From the NCBI GenBank assembly GCA_963580455.1, contig OY756961.1, positions 10,583,001 through 10,647,000 on the forward strand: a DNA stretch of 64,000 nucleotides. The letters are read 5' to 3'. Below the pieces are notes generated by a model. The model did no database searches. It saw only the letters and a program-made list of their open reading frames with translations, and was not told the DNA's origin. The position numbers were made by a program, and so were the translations under genes. Within the stretch, counting starts at the first letter, position 1. Every line of letters starts with the position of its first letter. The stretch comes from Euonymus europaeus (lineage: Eukaryota; Streptophyta; Magnoliopsida; Celastrales; Celastraceae). Below are positions 1 through 13,200 of this stretch, one piece after another.

Positions 1-3000
1 TGCACGTTGTACACTTTTTATTGTTCTTCTATGTCAAATATTATGAGTATAAGCTTCGTAGATTATTTCGATGCCAAAATCCCAGGTTTCTATGAAAAAT
101 GAAGAAAACCATTAAAAGCTCCTTCATAGAGAGAGTTGACCAATTTCGGACCATCAAAGATGCTTGGTGTACACGTTTTATTGTTCTTCTATGTCAAATT
201 TTATGAGTATAGGCTTCCTAGATTTTTTCGATGCCAAAATCCAAGGATTCTATGACAAATGGAGAAAACTGTTAAAAGCTCCTTCATAGAGAGAGTTGAC
301 CAATTTCGGACCATCAAAGATGCTCGGTGTATACGTTTTATTGCTCTTCTATGTCAAATTTTATGAGTATAAGCTACCAAGATTATTTCGATGCCAAAAC
401 AACAACTTTCTATGACAAATTGAAAAAACCGTTAAAAGCTCCTCCATAGAGAGAGTTGAGCAATTTCGCAAAATCAATGTTGCCCGTTGTACACTTTATA
501 ATGTTCTACTAAGTCAAATTTTACGAGTATAAGCTTCCAAGATTATTTCGATGCCAAAACACAAACTTTTAATGACAAATGGAAAAAACCGTGAAAAGCT
601 CCTCCATAGAGAGAGTTGAGCAACTTCGGACAATCAAAGTTGCTCGGTGTACGCTTTTTATTGTTCTTTTACGTTAAATTTTACGAAAATGTGCTTCCAC
701 GATTATTTTGATGCCAAAACATCAACCTTCTATGACAAGTGGACAAAACCATTCAAAGCTCCTCCATAGAGAGAGTTGAGCAACTTCGGACAATCAAAGT
801 TGCTCTGTGTACACTTTTTATTGTTCTTCTATGTTAAATTTTACCAAAATGAGCTTCCAGGATTATTTCGATGCCAAAACACCAACTTTCTATGACAAAT
901 GGACAAACCATTAAAAGCTCATCGATAGAGAGAGTTGAGCAACTTCGCAACATCAAAGTTGCTCGGTGTACACTTTTTATTGTTCTTCTATGTCAAATTT
1001 TATGAGTATAAGCTTCCTAGATTATTTCGATGCCAAAATCCCAGGTTTCCATGACAAATGGAGAAACCTGTTAAAAGCTCCATCATAGAGAGAGTTGACC
1101 AATTTCGGACCATCAAAGATGCTCGGTGTACACGTTTTATTGTTCTTCTATGTCAAATTTTATGAGTATAAGCTTCCAATATTATTTCGATGCCAAATCA
1201 ACAACTTTCTATGACAAATGGACAAAACTGTTAAAAGCTCCTCCATAGAGAGAGTTGAGCAACTTCGGACAATTAAAGTTGCTCGGTGTACACTTTATAA
1301 TGTTCTGCTAAGTCAAATTTTACGAGTATAAGCTTCCAAGATTATTTCAATGCCAAAACACCAACTTTTAATGACAAATGGACAAAACCGTTAAAAGCTC
1401 CTCCATAGAGAGAGTTGAGCAACTTCGGACTATCAAAGTTGCTCGGTGTACACTTTTTAATGTTTTTCTATGTCAAATTTTATGAGTATAAGCTTCCAAG
1501 ATTATTTCGATGGCATAAGACCAAGTTTCTATGACAAATGGAAAAAACCTTTAAAAGCTCCTCCGTAGAGAGAGTTGAGCAACTTCGGAACATCAAAGTT
1601 GCTCGGTGTACACTTTTTATTGTTCTTGTATGTCAAATGTTATGAGACAAATGGAGAAAACTGTTAAAAGCTTCTTCATAGAGAGAGTTGACCAATTTCG
1701 GACCATCAAAGATGCTCGGTGTATACGTTTTATTGTTCTTCTATGTCAAATTTTATGAGTATAAGCTTCCAAGATTATTTCGATGCCAAAACAGCAACTT
1801 TCTATGACAAATTGACAAAACCGTTAAAAGCTCCTCCATAGAGAGAGTTGAGCAACTTCGCACAATCAAAGTTGCACGTTGTACACTTTTTATTGTTCTT
1901 CTATGTCAAATATTATGAGTATAAGCTTCGTAGATTATTTCGATGCCAAAATCCCAGGTTTCTATGAAAAATGAAGAAAACCATTAAAAGCTCCTTCATA
2001 GAGAGAGTTGACCAATTTCGGACCATCAAAGATGCTTGGTGTACACGTTTTATTGTTCTTCTATGTCAAATTTTAAGAGTATAAGCTTCCTAGATTTTTT
2101 CGATGCCAAAATCCAAGGATTCTATGACAAATGGAGAAAATTGTTAAAAGCTCCTTCACAGAGAGAGTTGACCAATTTGGGACCATCAAAGATGCTCGGT
2201 GTATACGTTTTATTGCTCTTCTATGTCAAATTTTATGAGTATAAGCTTCCAAGATTATTTCGATTCCAAAACAACAACTTTCTATGACAAATTGACAAAA
2301 TCGTTAAAAGCTCCTCCATAGAGAGAGTTGAGCAATTTCGCAAAATCAATGTTGCCCGTTGTACACTTTATAATGTTCTACTAAGTCAAATTTTACGAGT
2401 ATAAGCTTCCAAGATTATTTCGATGCCAAAACACCAACTTTTAATGACAAATGGAAAAAACCGTGAAAAGCTCCTCCATAGAGAGAGTTGAGCAACTTCG
2501 GACAATCAAAGTTGCTCGGTGTACGCTTTTTATTGTTCTTTTATGTTAAATTTTACGAAAATGTGCTTCCAGGATTATTTTGATGCCAAAACGTCAACTT
2601 TCTATGACAAGTGGACAAAACCATTCAAAGCTCCTCCATAGAGAGAGTTGAGCAACTTCGGACAATCAAAGTTGCTCTGTGTACACTTTTTATCGTTCTT
2701 CTATGTTAAATTTTACCAAAATGAGCTTCCAGGATTATTTCGATGCCAAAACACCAACTTTCTATGACAAATGGACAAACCATTAAAAGCTCATCCATAG
2801 AGAGAGTTGAGCAACTTCGCAACATCAAAGTTGCTCGGTGTACACTTTTTATTGTTCTTCTATGTCAAATTTTATGAGTATAAGCTTCCTAGATTATTTC
2901 GATGCCAAAATCCCAGGTTTCCATGACAAATGGAGAAACCTGTTAAAAGCTCCATCATAGAGAGAGTTGACCAATTTCGGACCATCAAAGATGCTCGGTG

Positions 3001-5390
3001 TACACGTTTTATTGTTCTTCTATGTCAAATTTTATGAGTATAAGCTTCCAATATTATTTCGATGCCAAATCAACAACTTTCTATGACAAATGGACAAAAC
3101 TGTTAAAAGCTCCTCCATAGAGAGAGTTGAGCAACTTCGGACAATTAAAGTTGCTCGGTGTACACTTTATAATGTTCTGCTAAGTCAAATTTTACGAGTA
3201 TAAGCTTCCAAGATTATTTCAATGCCAAAACACCAACTTTTAATGACAAATGGACAAAACCGTTAAAAGCTCCTCCATAGAGAGAGTTGAGCAACTTCGG
3301 ACTATCAAAGTTGCTCGGTGTACACTTTTTAATGTTTTTCTATGTCAAATTTTATGAGTATAAGCTTCCAAGATTATTTCGATGGCATAAGACCGAGTTT
3401 CTATGACAAATGGAAAAAACCTTTAAAAGCTCCTCCGTAGAGAGAGTTGAGCAACTTCGGAACATCAAAGTTGCTCAGTGTACACTTTTTATTGTTCTTC
3501 TATGTCAAATGTTATGAGACAAATGGAGAAAACTGTTAAAAGCTTCTTCATAGAGAGAGTTGACCAATTTCGGACCATCAAAGATGCTCGGTGTATACGT
3601 TTTATTGTTCTTCTATGTCAACTTTTATGAGTATAAGCTTCCAAGATTATTTCGATGCCAAAACAGCAACTTTCTATGACAAATTGACAAAACCGTTAAA
3701 AGCTCCTCCATAGAGAGAGTTGAGCAACTTCGCACAATCAAAGTTACACGTTGTACACTTTTTATTGTTCTTCTATGTCAAATATTATGAGTATAAGCTT
3801 CGTAGATTATTTCGATGCCAAAATCCCAGGTTTCTATGAAAAATGAAGAAAACCATTAAAAGCTCCTTCATAGAGAGAGTTGACCAATTTCGGACCATCA
3901 AAGATGCTTGGTGTACACGTTTTATTGTTCTTCTATGTCAAATTTTATGAGTATAAGCTTCCTAGATTTTTTCGATGCCAAAATCCAAGGATTCTATGAC
4001 AAATGGAGAAAACTGTTAAAAGCTCCTTCATAGAGAGAGTTGACCAATTTCGGACCATCAAAGATGCTCGGTGCATACGTTTTATTGCTCTTCTATGTCA
4101 AATTTTATGAGTATAAGCTTCCAAGATTATTTCGATGCCAAAACAACAACTTTCTATGACAAATTGACAAAATCGTTAAAAGCTCCTCCATAGAGAGAGT
4201 GGAGCAATTTCGCAAAATCAATGTTGCCCGTTGTACACTTTATAATGTTCTACTAAGTCAAATTTTACGAGTATAAGCTTCCAAGATTATTTCGATGCCA
4301 AAACACCAACTTTTAATGACAAATGGAAAAAACCGTTAAAAGCTCCTCCATAGAGATAGTTGAGCAACTCCGGACAATCAAAGTTGCTCGGTGTACGCTT
4401 TTTATTGTTCTTTTATGTTAAATTTTACGAAAATGTGCTTCCAGGATTATTTCGATGCCAAAACATCAACTTTCTATGACAAATGGACAAAACCATTCAA
4501 AGCTCCTCCATAGAGAGAGTTGAGCAACTTCGGACAATCAAAGTTGCTCTGTGTACACTTTTTATTGTTCTTCTATGTTAAATTTTACCAAAATGAGCTT
4601 CCAGGATTATTTCGATGCCAAAACACCAACTTTCTATGACAAATGGACAAAACCATTAAAAGCTCATCCATAGAGAGAGTTGAGCAACTTCACAACATCA
4701 AAGTTGCTCGGTGTACACTTTTTATTGTTCTTCTATGTCAAACTTTATGAGTATAAGCTTCCTAGATTATTTCGATGCCAAAATCCAAGGTTTCCATGAC
4801 AAATGGAGAAACCTGTTAAAAGCTCCATCTTAGAGAGAGTTGACCAATTTCGGACCATCAAAGATGCTCGGTGTACACGTTTTATTGTTCTTCTATGTCA
4901 AATTTTATGAGTATAAGCTTTCAATATTATTTCGATGCCAAAACGACAACTTTCTATGACAAATGGACAAAACTGTTAAAAGCTCCTCCATAGAGAGAGT
5001 TGAGCAACTTCGGAGAAATTAAAGTTGCTCGGTGTACACTTTATAATGTTCTGCTAAGTCAAATTTTACGAGTATAAGCTTCCAAGATTATTTCAATGCC
5101 AAAACAACAACTTTTAATGACAAATGGACAAAACCGTTAAAAGCTCCTCCATAGAGAGAGTTGAGCAACTTCGGACTATCAAAGTTGCTCGGTGTACACT
5201 TTTTAATGTTTTTCTATGTCAAATTTTATGAGTATAAGCTTCCAAGATTATTTCGATGGCATAAGACCAAGTTTCTATGACAAATGGAAAAAACCTTTAA
5301 AAGCTCCTCCGTAGAGAGAGTTGAGCAACTTCGGAACATCAAAGTTGCTCGTTGTACACTTTTTATTGTTCTTCTATGTCAAATTTTATG
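1..5390. repeat. Higher-order repeat, 1872-bp unit, about 2.9 copies
   Basis: The sequence at base 1 (TGCACGTTGTACAC) recurs at 1873, and its counterpart (reading TTACACG) at 3745, a period of exactly 1872 bp. Each unit holds ten full 160-bp monomers, one 159-bp monomer and one 113-bp monomer that lacks about 47 bp. The truncated monomer is seen at the junction GAGACAAATGG at 1644 and 3516. The third copy follows the first two until about 5390, then continues with a full-length monomer instead of the truncated one, and also carries a 1-bp insertion near 5021. Copies differ by scattered single bases only. Confidence 0.9.
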
Positions 5391-6120
5391 AGTATAAGCT
5401 TCGTAGATTATTTCGATGCCAAAATTCCAGGTTTCTACGAAAAATGAAGAAAACCGTTAAAAGCACCTTCATAGAGAGAGTTGACCAATTTCGGACCATC
5501 AAAGATGCTCGATGTACACGTTTTATTGTTCTTCTATGTCAAATTTTATGAGTATAAGCTTCCAAGATTATTTCTATGCTAAAATAGAAACTTTCTATGA
5601 CAAATGGACAAAACCGTTAAAAGCTCCTCCATAGAGAGAGTTGAGCAACTTCGGACTATCAAAGTTGCTCGGTGTACACTTTTTAATGTTTTTCTATGTT
5701 AAATTTTATGAGTATAAGCTTCCAAGATTGATTCGATGGCAAAAGACCAACTTTCTATGACAAATAGACAAAACCTTTAAAAGCTCCGCCATGGAGAGAG
5801 TTGAGCAACTTCGGAACATCAAAGTTGCTCAGTGTACACTTTTTATTGTTCTTCTATGTCAAATATTGTGAGTATAAGCTTCGTAGATTATTTCGATGCC
5901 AAAATTTCCAGGTTTCTATGAAAAATGAAGAAAACCGTTAAAAGCCCCTTCATAGAGAGAGTTGACCAATTTCGGACCATCAAAGATGCTTGGTGTACAC
6001 GTTTTATTGTTCTTCTATGTCAAATTTTATGAGTATAAGCTTCCTAGATTTTTTCGATGCCAAAATCCAAGGATTCTATGACAAATGGAGTAAACTGTTA
6101 AAAGCTCCTTCATAGAGAGA
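5391..6120. repeat. Satellite monomers between HOR domains
   Basis: Four to five 160-bp monomers of mixed variants link the 1872-bp and 2080-bp HOR domains. They include monomers with CTTCGTAGATTATTTCGATG that resemble those in the neighbouring units. I see no long-range period specific to this stretch and no gene. Confidence 0.8.
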
Positions 6121-9100
6121 GTTGACCAATTTCGGAACATCAAAGTTGCTCGGTGTACACTTTTTATGGTTCTTCTATGTCAAATTTTATGAGTATAAGC
6201 TTCCAAGATTATTTCGATGGCAAAAGACCAACTTTCTAGGACAAATGGAAAAAACCTTTAAGATCTCCTCCATAGAGAGAGTTGAGCAACTTCGGACTAT
6301 CAAAGTTGCTCGGTGTACACTTTTTAATGTTTTTCTATGTCAAATTTTATGAGTATAAGCTTCCAAGATTATTTCGATGGCAAAAGACCAACTTTCTATG
6401 ACAAATGGACAAAACCTTTAAAAGCTCCTCCATGGAGAGAGTTGAGCAACTTCGGAACATCTAAGTTTCTCGGTGTATACTTTTTATTGTTCTTCTATGT
6501 CAAATTTTATGAGTATAAGCTTCCAAGATTTTTTCGATGCCAAAATCCAAGGATTCTATGACAAATGGAGAAAACTGTTAAAAGCTCCTTCATAGAGAGA
6601 GTTGACCAATTTCGGAACATCAAAGTTGCTCGGTGTACACTTTTTATTGTTCTTCTATGTCAAATTTTATGAGTATAAGCTTCCAAGATTATTTCGATGG
6701 CAAAAGACCAACTTTCTATGACAAATGGAAAAAACCTTTAAAAGCTCCTCCATAGAGAGAGTTGAGCAACTTCGGAACATCAAAGTTGCTCGGTGTACAC
6801 TTTTTATTGTTCTTCTATGTCAAATTTTAAGAGTATAAGCTTCGTATATTATTTCGATGCCACAATCCCAGGTTTCTATGAAAAATGAAGAAAACCGTTA
6901 AAAGTTCCTTCATAGAGAGAGTTGACCAATTTCGGACCATCAAAGATGCTCGATGTACACGTTTTATTGTTCTTCTATGTCAAATTTTATGAGTATAAGC
7001 TTCCAAGATTATTTCGATGCCAAAATAGCAACTTTCTATGAAAAATGGAAAAAACCGTTAAAAGCTCCTCCATAGAGAGAGTTGTTCAACTTCGCACAAT
7101 CAAAGTTGCTCGGTGTACACTTTTTATTGTTCTTCTATGTCAAATTTTATGAGTATAAGCTTCCTAGATTATTTCGATGGCAAAAGACCAACTTTCTATG
7201 ACAAATGGAAAAAACCTTTAAAAGCTCCTCCGTAGAGAGAGTTGAGCAACTTCGGACTATCAAACTTGCTCGGTGTACACTTTTTAATGTTTTTCTATGT
7301 CAAATTTTATGAGTATAAGCTTCCATGATTATTTCGATGGCAAAATACCAACTTTCTATGACAAATGGACAAAACCTTTAAAAGCTCCTCCATGGAGAGA
7401 GTTGAGCAACTTCGGAACATCAAAGTTGCTCGGTGTACACTTTTTATTGTTCTTCTATGTCAAATTTTATGAGTATAAGCTTCCAAGATTTTTTCGATGC
7501 CAAAATCCAAGGATTCTATGACAAATGGAGAAAACTGTTAAAAGCTCCTTCATAGAGAGAGTTGACCAATTTCGGAACATCAAAGTTGCTCGGTGTACAC
7601 TTTTTATTGTTCTTCTATGTCAAATTTTATGAGTATAAGCTTCCAAGATTATTTCGATGGCAAAAGACCAACTTTCTATGACAAATGGAAAAAACCTTTA
7701 AAAGCTCCTCCATAGAGAGAGTTGAGCAACTTCGGACAATCAAAGTTGCTCGGTGTACGCTTTTTATTGTTCTTTTATGTTAAATTTTTCGAAAATGTGC
7801 TTCCAGGATTATTTCGATGCCAAAACACCAACTTTCTATGACAAATGGACAAAACCATTCAAAGCTCCTCCATAGAGAGAGTTGATCAACTTCGGACTAT
7901 CAAAGTTGCTCGGTGTACACTTTATAATGTTCTACTAAGTCAAATTTTACGAGTATAAGCTTCTAAGACTATTTCGATGCCAAAACACCAACTTTTAATG
8001 ACAAATGGACAAAACCGTTAAAAGCACCTCCATACAGAGAGTTGAGCAACTTCGGACTATCAAAGTTGCTCGGTGTACACTTTTTAATGTTTTTCTATGT
8101 CAAATTTTATGAGTATAAGCTTCCAAGACTTTTTCGATGCCAAAATCCAAGGACTCTATGACAAATGGAGAAAACTGTTAAAAGCTCCTTCATAGAGATA
8201 GTTGACCAATTTCGGAACATCAAAGTTGCTCGGTGTACACTTTTTATGGTTCTTCTATGTCAAATTTTATGAGTATAAGCTTCCAAGATTATTTCGATGG
8301 CAAAAGACCAACTTTCTAGGACAAATGGAAAAAACCTTTAAGAGCTCCTCCATAGAGAGAGTTGAGCAACTTCGGACTATCAAAGTTGCTCGGTGTACAC
8401 TTTTTAATGTTTTTCTATGTCAAATTTTATGAGTATAAGCTTCCAAGATTATTTCGATGGCAAAAGACCAACTTTCTATGACAAATGGACAAAACCTTTA
8501 AAAGCTCCTCCATGGAGAGAGTTGAGCAACTTCGGAACATCTAAGTTTCTCGGTGTATACTTTTTATTGTTCTTCTATGTCAAATTTTATGAGTATAAGC
8601 TTCCAAGATTTTTTCGATGCCAAAATCCAAGGATTCTATGACAAATGGAGAAAACTGTTAAAAGCTCCTTCATAGAGAGAGTTGACCAATTTCGGAACAT
8701 CAAAGTTGCTCGGTGTACACTTTTTATTGTTCTTCTATGTCAAATTTTATGAGTATAAGCTTCCAAGATTATTTCGATGGCAAAAGACCAACTTTCTATG
8801 ACAAATGGAAAAAACCTTTAAAAGCTCCTCCATAGAGAGAGTTGAGCAACTTCGGAACATCAAAGTTGCTCGGTGTACACTTTTTATTGTTCTTCTATGC
8901 CAAATTTTAAGAGTATAAGCTTCGTATATTATTTCGATGCCACAATCCCAGGTTTCTACGAAAAATGAAGAAAACCGTTAAAAGTTCCTTCATAGAGAGA
9001 GTTGACCAATTTCGGACCATCAAAGATGCTCGATGTACACGTTTTATTGTTCTTCTATGTCAAATTTTATGAGTATAAGCTTCCAAGATTATTTCGATGC

Positions 9101-10280
9101 CAAAATAGCAACTTTCTATGAAAAATGGAAAAAACCGTTAAAAGCTCCTCCATAGAGAGAGTTGTTCAACTTCGCACAATCAAAGTTGCTCGGTGTACAC
9201 TTTTTATTGTTCTTCTATGTCAAATTTTATGAGTATAAGCTTCCTAGATTATTTCGATGGCAAAAGACCAACTTTCTATGACAAATGGAAAAAACCTTTA
9301 AAAGCTCCTCCGTAGAGAGAGTTGAGCAACTTCGGACTATCAAAGTTGCTCGGTGTACACTTTTTAATGTTTTTCTATGTCAAATTTTATGAGTATAAGC
9401 TTCCATGATTATTTCGATGGCAAAATACCAACTTTCTATGACAAATGGACAAAACCTTTAAAAGCTCCTCCATGGAGAGAGTTGAGCAACTTCGGAACAT
9501 CAAAGTTGCTCGGTGTACACTTTTTATTGTTCTTCTATGTCAAATTTTATGAGTATAAGCTTCCAAGATTTTTTCGATGCCAAAATCCAAGGATTCTATG
9601 ACAAATGGAGAAAACTGTTAAAAGCTCCTTCATAGAGAGAGTTGACCAATTTCGGAACATCAAAGTTGCTCGGTGTACACTTTTTATTGTTCTTCTATGT
9701 CAAATTTTATGAGTATAAGCTTCCAAGATTATTTCGATGGCAAAAGACCAACTTTCTATGACAAATGGAAAAAACCTTTAAAAGCTCCTCCATAGAGAGA
9801 GTTGAGCAACTTCGGACAATCAAAGTTGCTCGGTGTACGCTTTTTATTGTTCTTTTATGTTAAATTTTTCGAAAATGTGCTTCCAGGATTATTTCGATGC
9901 CAAAACACCAACTTTCTATGACAAATGGACAAAACCATTCAAAGCTCCTCCATAGAGAGAGTTGATCAACTTCGGACTATCAAAGTTGCTCGGTGTACAC
10001 TTTATAATGTTCTACTAAGTCAAATTTTACGAGTATAAGCTTCTAAGACTATTTCGATGCCAAAACACCAACTTTTAATGACAAATGGACAAAACCGTTA
10101 AAAGCACCTCCATACAGAGAGTTGAGCAACTTCGGACTATCAAAGTTGCTCGGTGTACACTTTTTAATGTTTTTCTATGTCAAATTTTATGAGTATAAGC
10201 TTCCAAGACTTTTTCGATGCCAAAATCCAAGGATTCTATGACAAATGGAGAAAACTGTTAAAAGCTCCTTCATAGAGATA
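6121..10280. repeat. Higher-order repeat, 2080-bp 13-mer, two full copies
   Basis: Matching variant series start at 6121, 8201 and 10281, a spacing of 2080 bp or 13 x 160. Diagnostic monomers repeat at this spacing: CTTTTTATGGTTCTTC near 6160, 8240 and 10320; ATTTTTCGAAAATGTGC near 7783 and 9863; GGCAAAATACCAAC near 7339 and 9419. Copies 1 and 2 differ at few positions. The third begins at 10281 and passes into the 2880-bp HOR, which shares these monomers. Confidence 0.88.
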
Positions 10281-13200
10281 GTTGACCAATTTCGGAACAT
10301 CAAAGTTGCTCGGTGTACACTTTTTATGGTTCTTCTATGTCAAATTTTATGAGTATAAGCTTCCAAGATTATTTCGATGGCAAAAGACCAACTTTCTACG
10401 ACAAATGGAAAAAACCTTTAAAAGCTCCTCCATAGAGAGAGTTGAGCAACTTCGGACTATCAAAGTTGCTCGGTGTACACATTTTAATGTTTTTCTATGT
10501 TAAATTTTATGAGTATAAGCTTCCAAGATTATTTCGATGGCAAAAGACCAACTTTCTATGACAAATGGAAAAAACCTTTAAAAGCTCCTCCATGGAGAAA
10601 GTTGAGCAACTTCGGAACATCAAAGTTGCTCAGTGTACACTTTTTATTGTTCTTCTATGTCAAATATTATGAGTATAAGCTTCGTAGATTATTTCGATGC
10701 CAAAATCCCAGGTTTCTATGAAAAATGAAGAAAACCATTAAAAGCTCCTTCATAGAGAGAGTCGACGAATTTCGGACCATCAAAGATGCTTGGTGTACAC
10801 GTTTTATTGTTCTTCTATGTCAAATTTTATGAGTATAAGCTTCCTAGATGTTTTCGATGCCAAAATCCAAGGATTCTATGACAAATGGAGAAAACTGTTA
10901 AAAGCTCCTTCATAGAGAGAGTTGACCAATTTCGGAACATCAAAGATGCTCGGTGTATACGTTTTATTGCTCTTCTATGTCAAATTTTATGAGTATAAGC
11001 TTCCAAGATTATTTCGATGCCAAAACAGCAACTTTCTATGACAAATTGACAAAACCGTTAAAAGCTCCTCTATAGAGAGAGTTGAGCAACTTCGCAAAAT
11101 TAATGTTGCCTGTTGTACACTTTATAATGTTCTACTAAGTCAAATTTTACAAGTATAAGCATCCAAGATTATTTCGATGCCAAAAAACCAACTTTTAATG
11201 ACAAATGGAAAAAACCGTTAAAAGCTCCTCCATAGAGAGAGTTGAGCAACTTCGGACAATCAAAGTTGCTCGGTGTACGCTTTTTATTGTTCTTTTATGT
11301 TAAATTTTACGAAAATGTGCTTCCAGGATTATTTCGATGCCAAAACATCAACTTTCTATGACAAATGGACAAAACCATTCAAAGCTCCTCCATAGAGAGA
11401 GTTGAGCAACTTCGGACAATCAAAGTTGCTCTGTGTACACTTTTTATTGTTCTTCTATGTTAAATTTTACCAAAATGAGCTTCCAGGATTATTTCGATGC
11501 CAAAACACCAACTTTCTATGACAAATGGACAAAACCATTAAAAACTCATCCATAGAGAGAGTTGAGCAACTTCACAACATCAAAGTTGCTCGGTGTACAC
11601 TTTTTATTATTCTTCTATGTCAAACTTTATGAGTATAAGCTTCCTAGATTATTTCGATGCCAAAATCCAAGGTTTCCATGACAAATGGACAAAACCTTTA
11701 AAAGCTCCTCCATGGAGAGAGTTGAGCAACTTCGGAACATCAAAGTTGCTCGGTGTACACTTTTTACTGTTCTTCTATGTCAAATTTTATGAGTATAAGC
11801 TTCCAAGACTTTTTCGATGCTAAAATCCAGGGATTCTATGACAAATGGAGAAAACTGTTAAAAGCTCCTTCATAGAGGTAGTTGCCAATTTCGGAACATC
11901 AAAGTTGCTCGGTGTACACTTTTTATGGTTCTTCTATGTCAAATTTTATGAGTATAAGCTTCCAAGATTATTTCGATGGCAAAAGACCAACTTTCTACGA
12001 CAAATTGAAAAAACCTTTAAAAGCTCCTCCATAGAGAGAGTTGAGCAACTTCGGACTATCAAAGTTGCTCGGTGTACACTTTTTAATGTTTTTCTATGTT
12101 AAATTTTATGAGTATAAGCTTCCAAGATTATTTCGATGGCAAAAGACCAACTTTTTATGACAAATGGACAAAACCTTTAAAAGCTCCTCCATGGAGAGAG
12201 TTGAGCAACTTCGGAACATCAAAGTTGCTCAGTGTACACTTTTTATTGTTCTTCTATGTCAAATATTATGAGTATAAGCTTCCAAGATTATTTCGATGGC
12301 AAAAGACCAACTTTCTATGACAAATGGAAAAAACCTTTAAAAGCTCCTCCATGGAGAGAGTTGACCAATTTCGGACCATCAAAGATGCTTGGTGTACACG
12401 TTTTATTGTTCTTCTATGTCAAATTTTATGAGTATAAGCTTCCTAGATTTTTTCGATGCCAAAATCCAAGGATTCTATGACAAATGGAGAAAACTGTTAA
12501 AAGCTCCTTCATAGAGAGAGTTGACCAATTTCGGAACATCAAAGTTGCTCGGTGTACACTTTTTATTCTTCTTCTATGTCAAATTTTATGAGTATAAGCT
12601 TCCAAGATTATTTCGATGGCAAAAGACCAACTTTCTATGACAAATGGAAAAAACCTTTAAAAGCTCCTCCATAGAGAGAGTTGAGCAACTTCGGACAATC
12701 AAAGTTGCTCGGTGTACGCTTTTTATTGTTCTTTTATGTTAAATTTTACGAAAATGTGCTTCCAGGATTATTTCGATGCCAGAACACCAACTTTCTATGA
12801 CAAATGGACAAAACCATTCAAAGCTCCTCCATAGAGAGAGTTGATCAACTTCGGACTATCAAAGTTTCTCGGTGTACACTTTATAATGTTCTACTAAGTC
12901 AAATTTTACGAGTATAAGCTTCTAAGACTATTTCGATGCCAAAACACGAACTTTTAATGACAAATGGACAAAACCGTTAAAAGCACCTCCATACAGAGAG
13001 TTGAGCAACTTCGGACTATCAAAGTTGCTCGGTGTACACTTTTTAATGTTTTTCTATGTCAAATTTTATGAGTATAAGCTTCCAAGACTTTTTCGATGCC
13101 AAAATCCAAGGATTCTATGACAAATGGAGAAAACTGTTAAAAGCTCCTTCATAGAGATAGTTGACCAATTTCGGAACATCAAAGTTGCTCGGTGTACACT

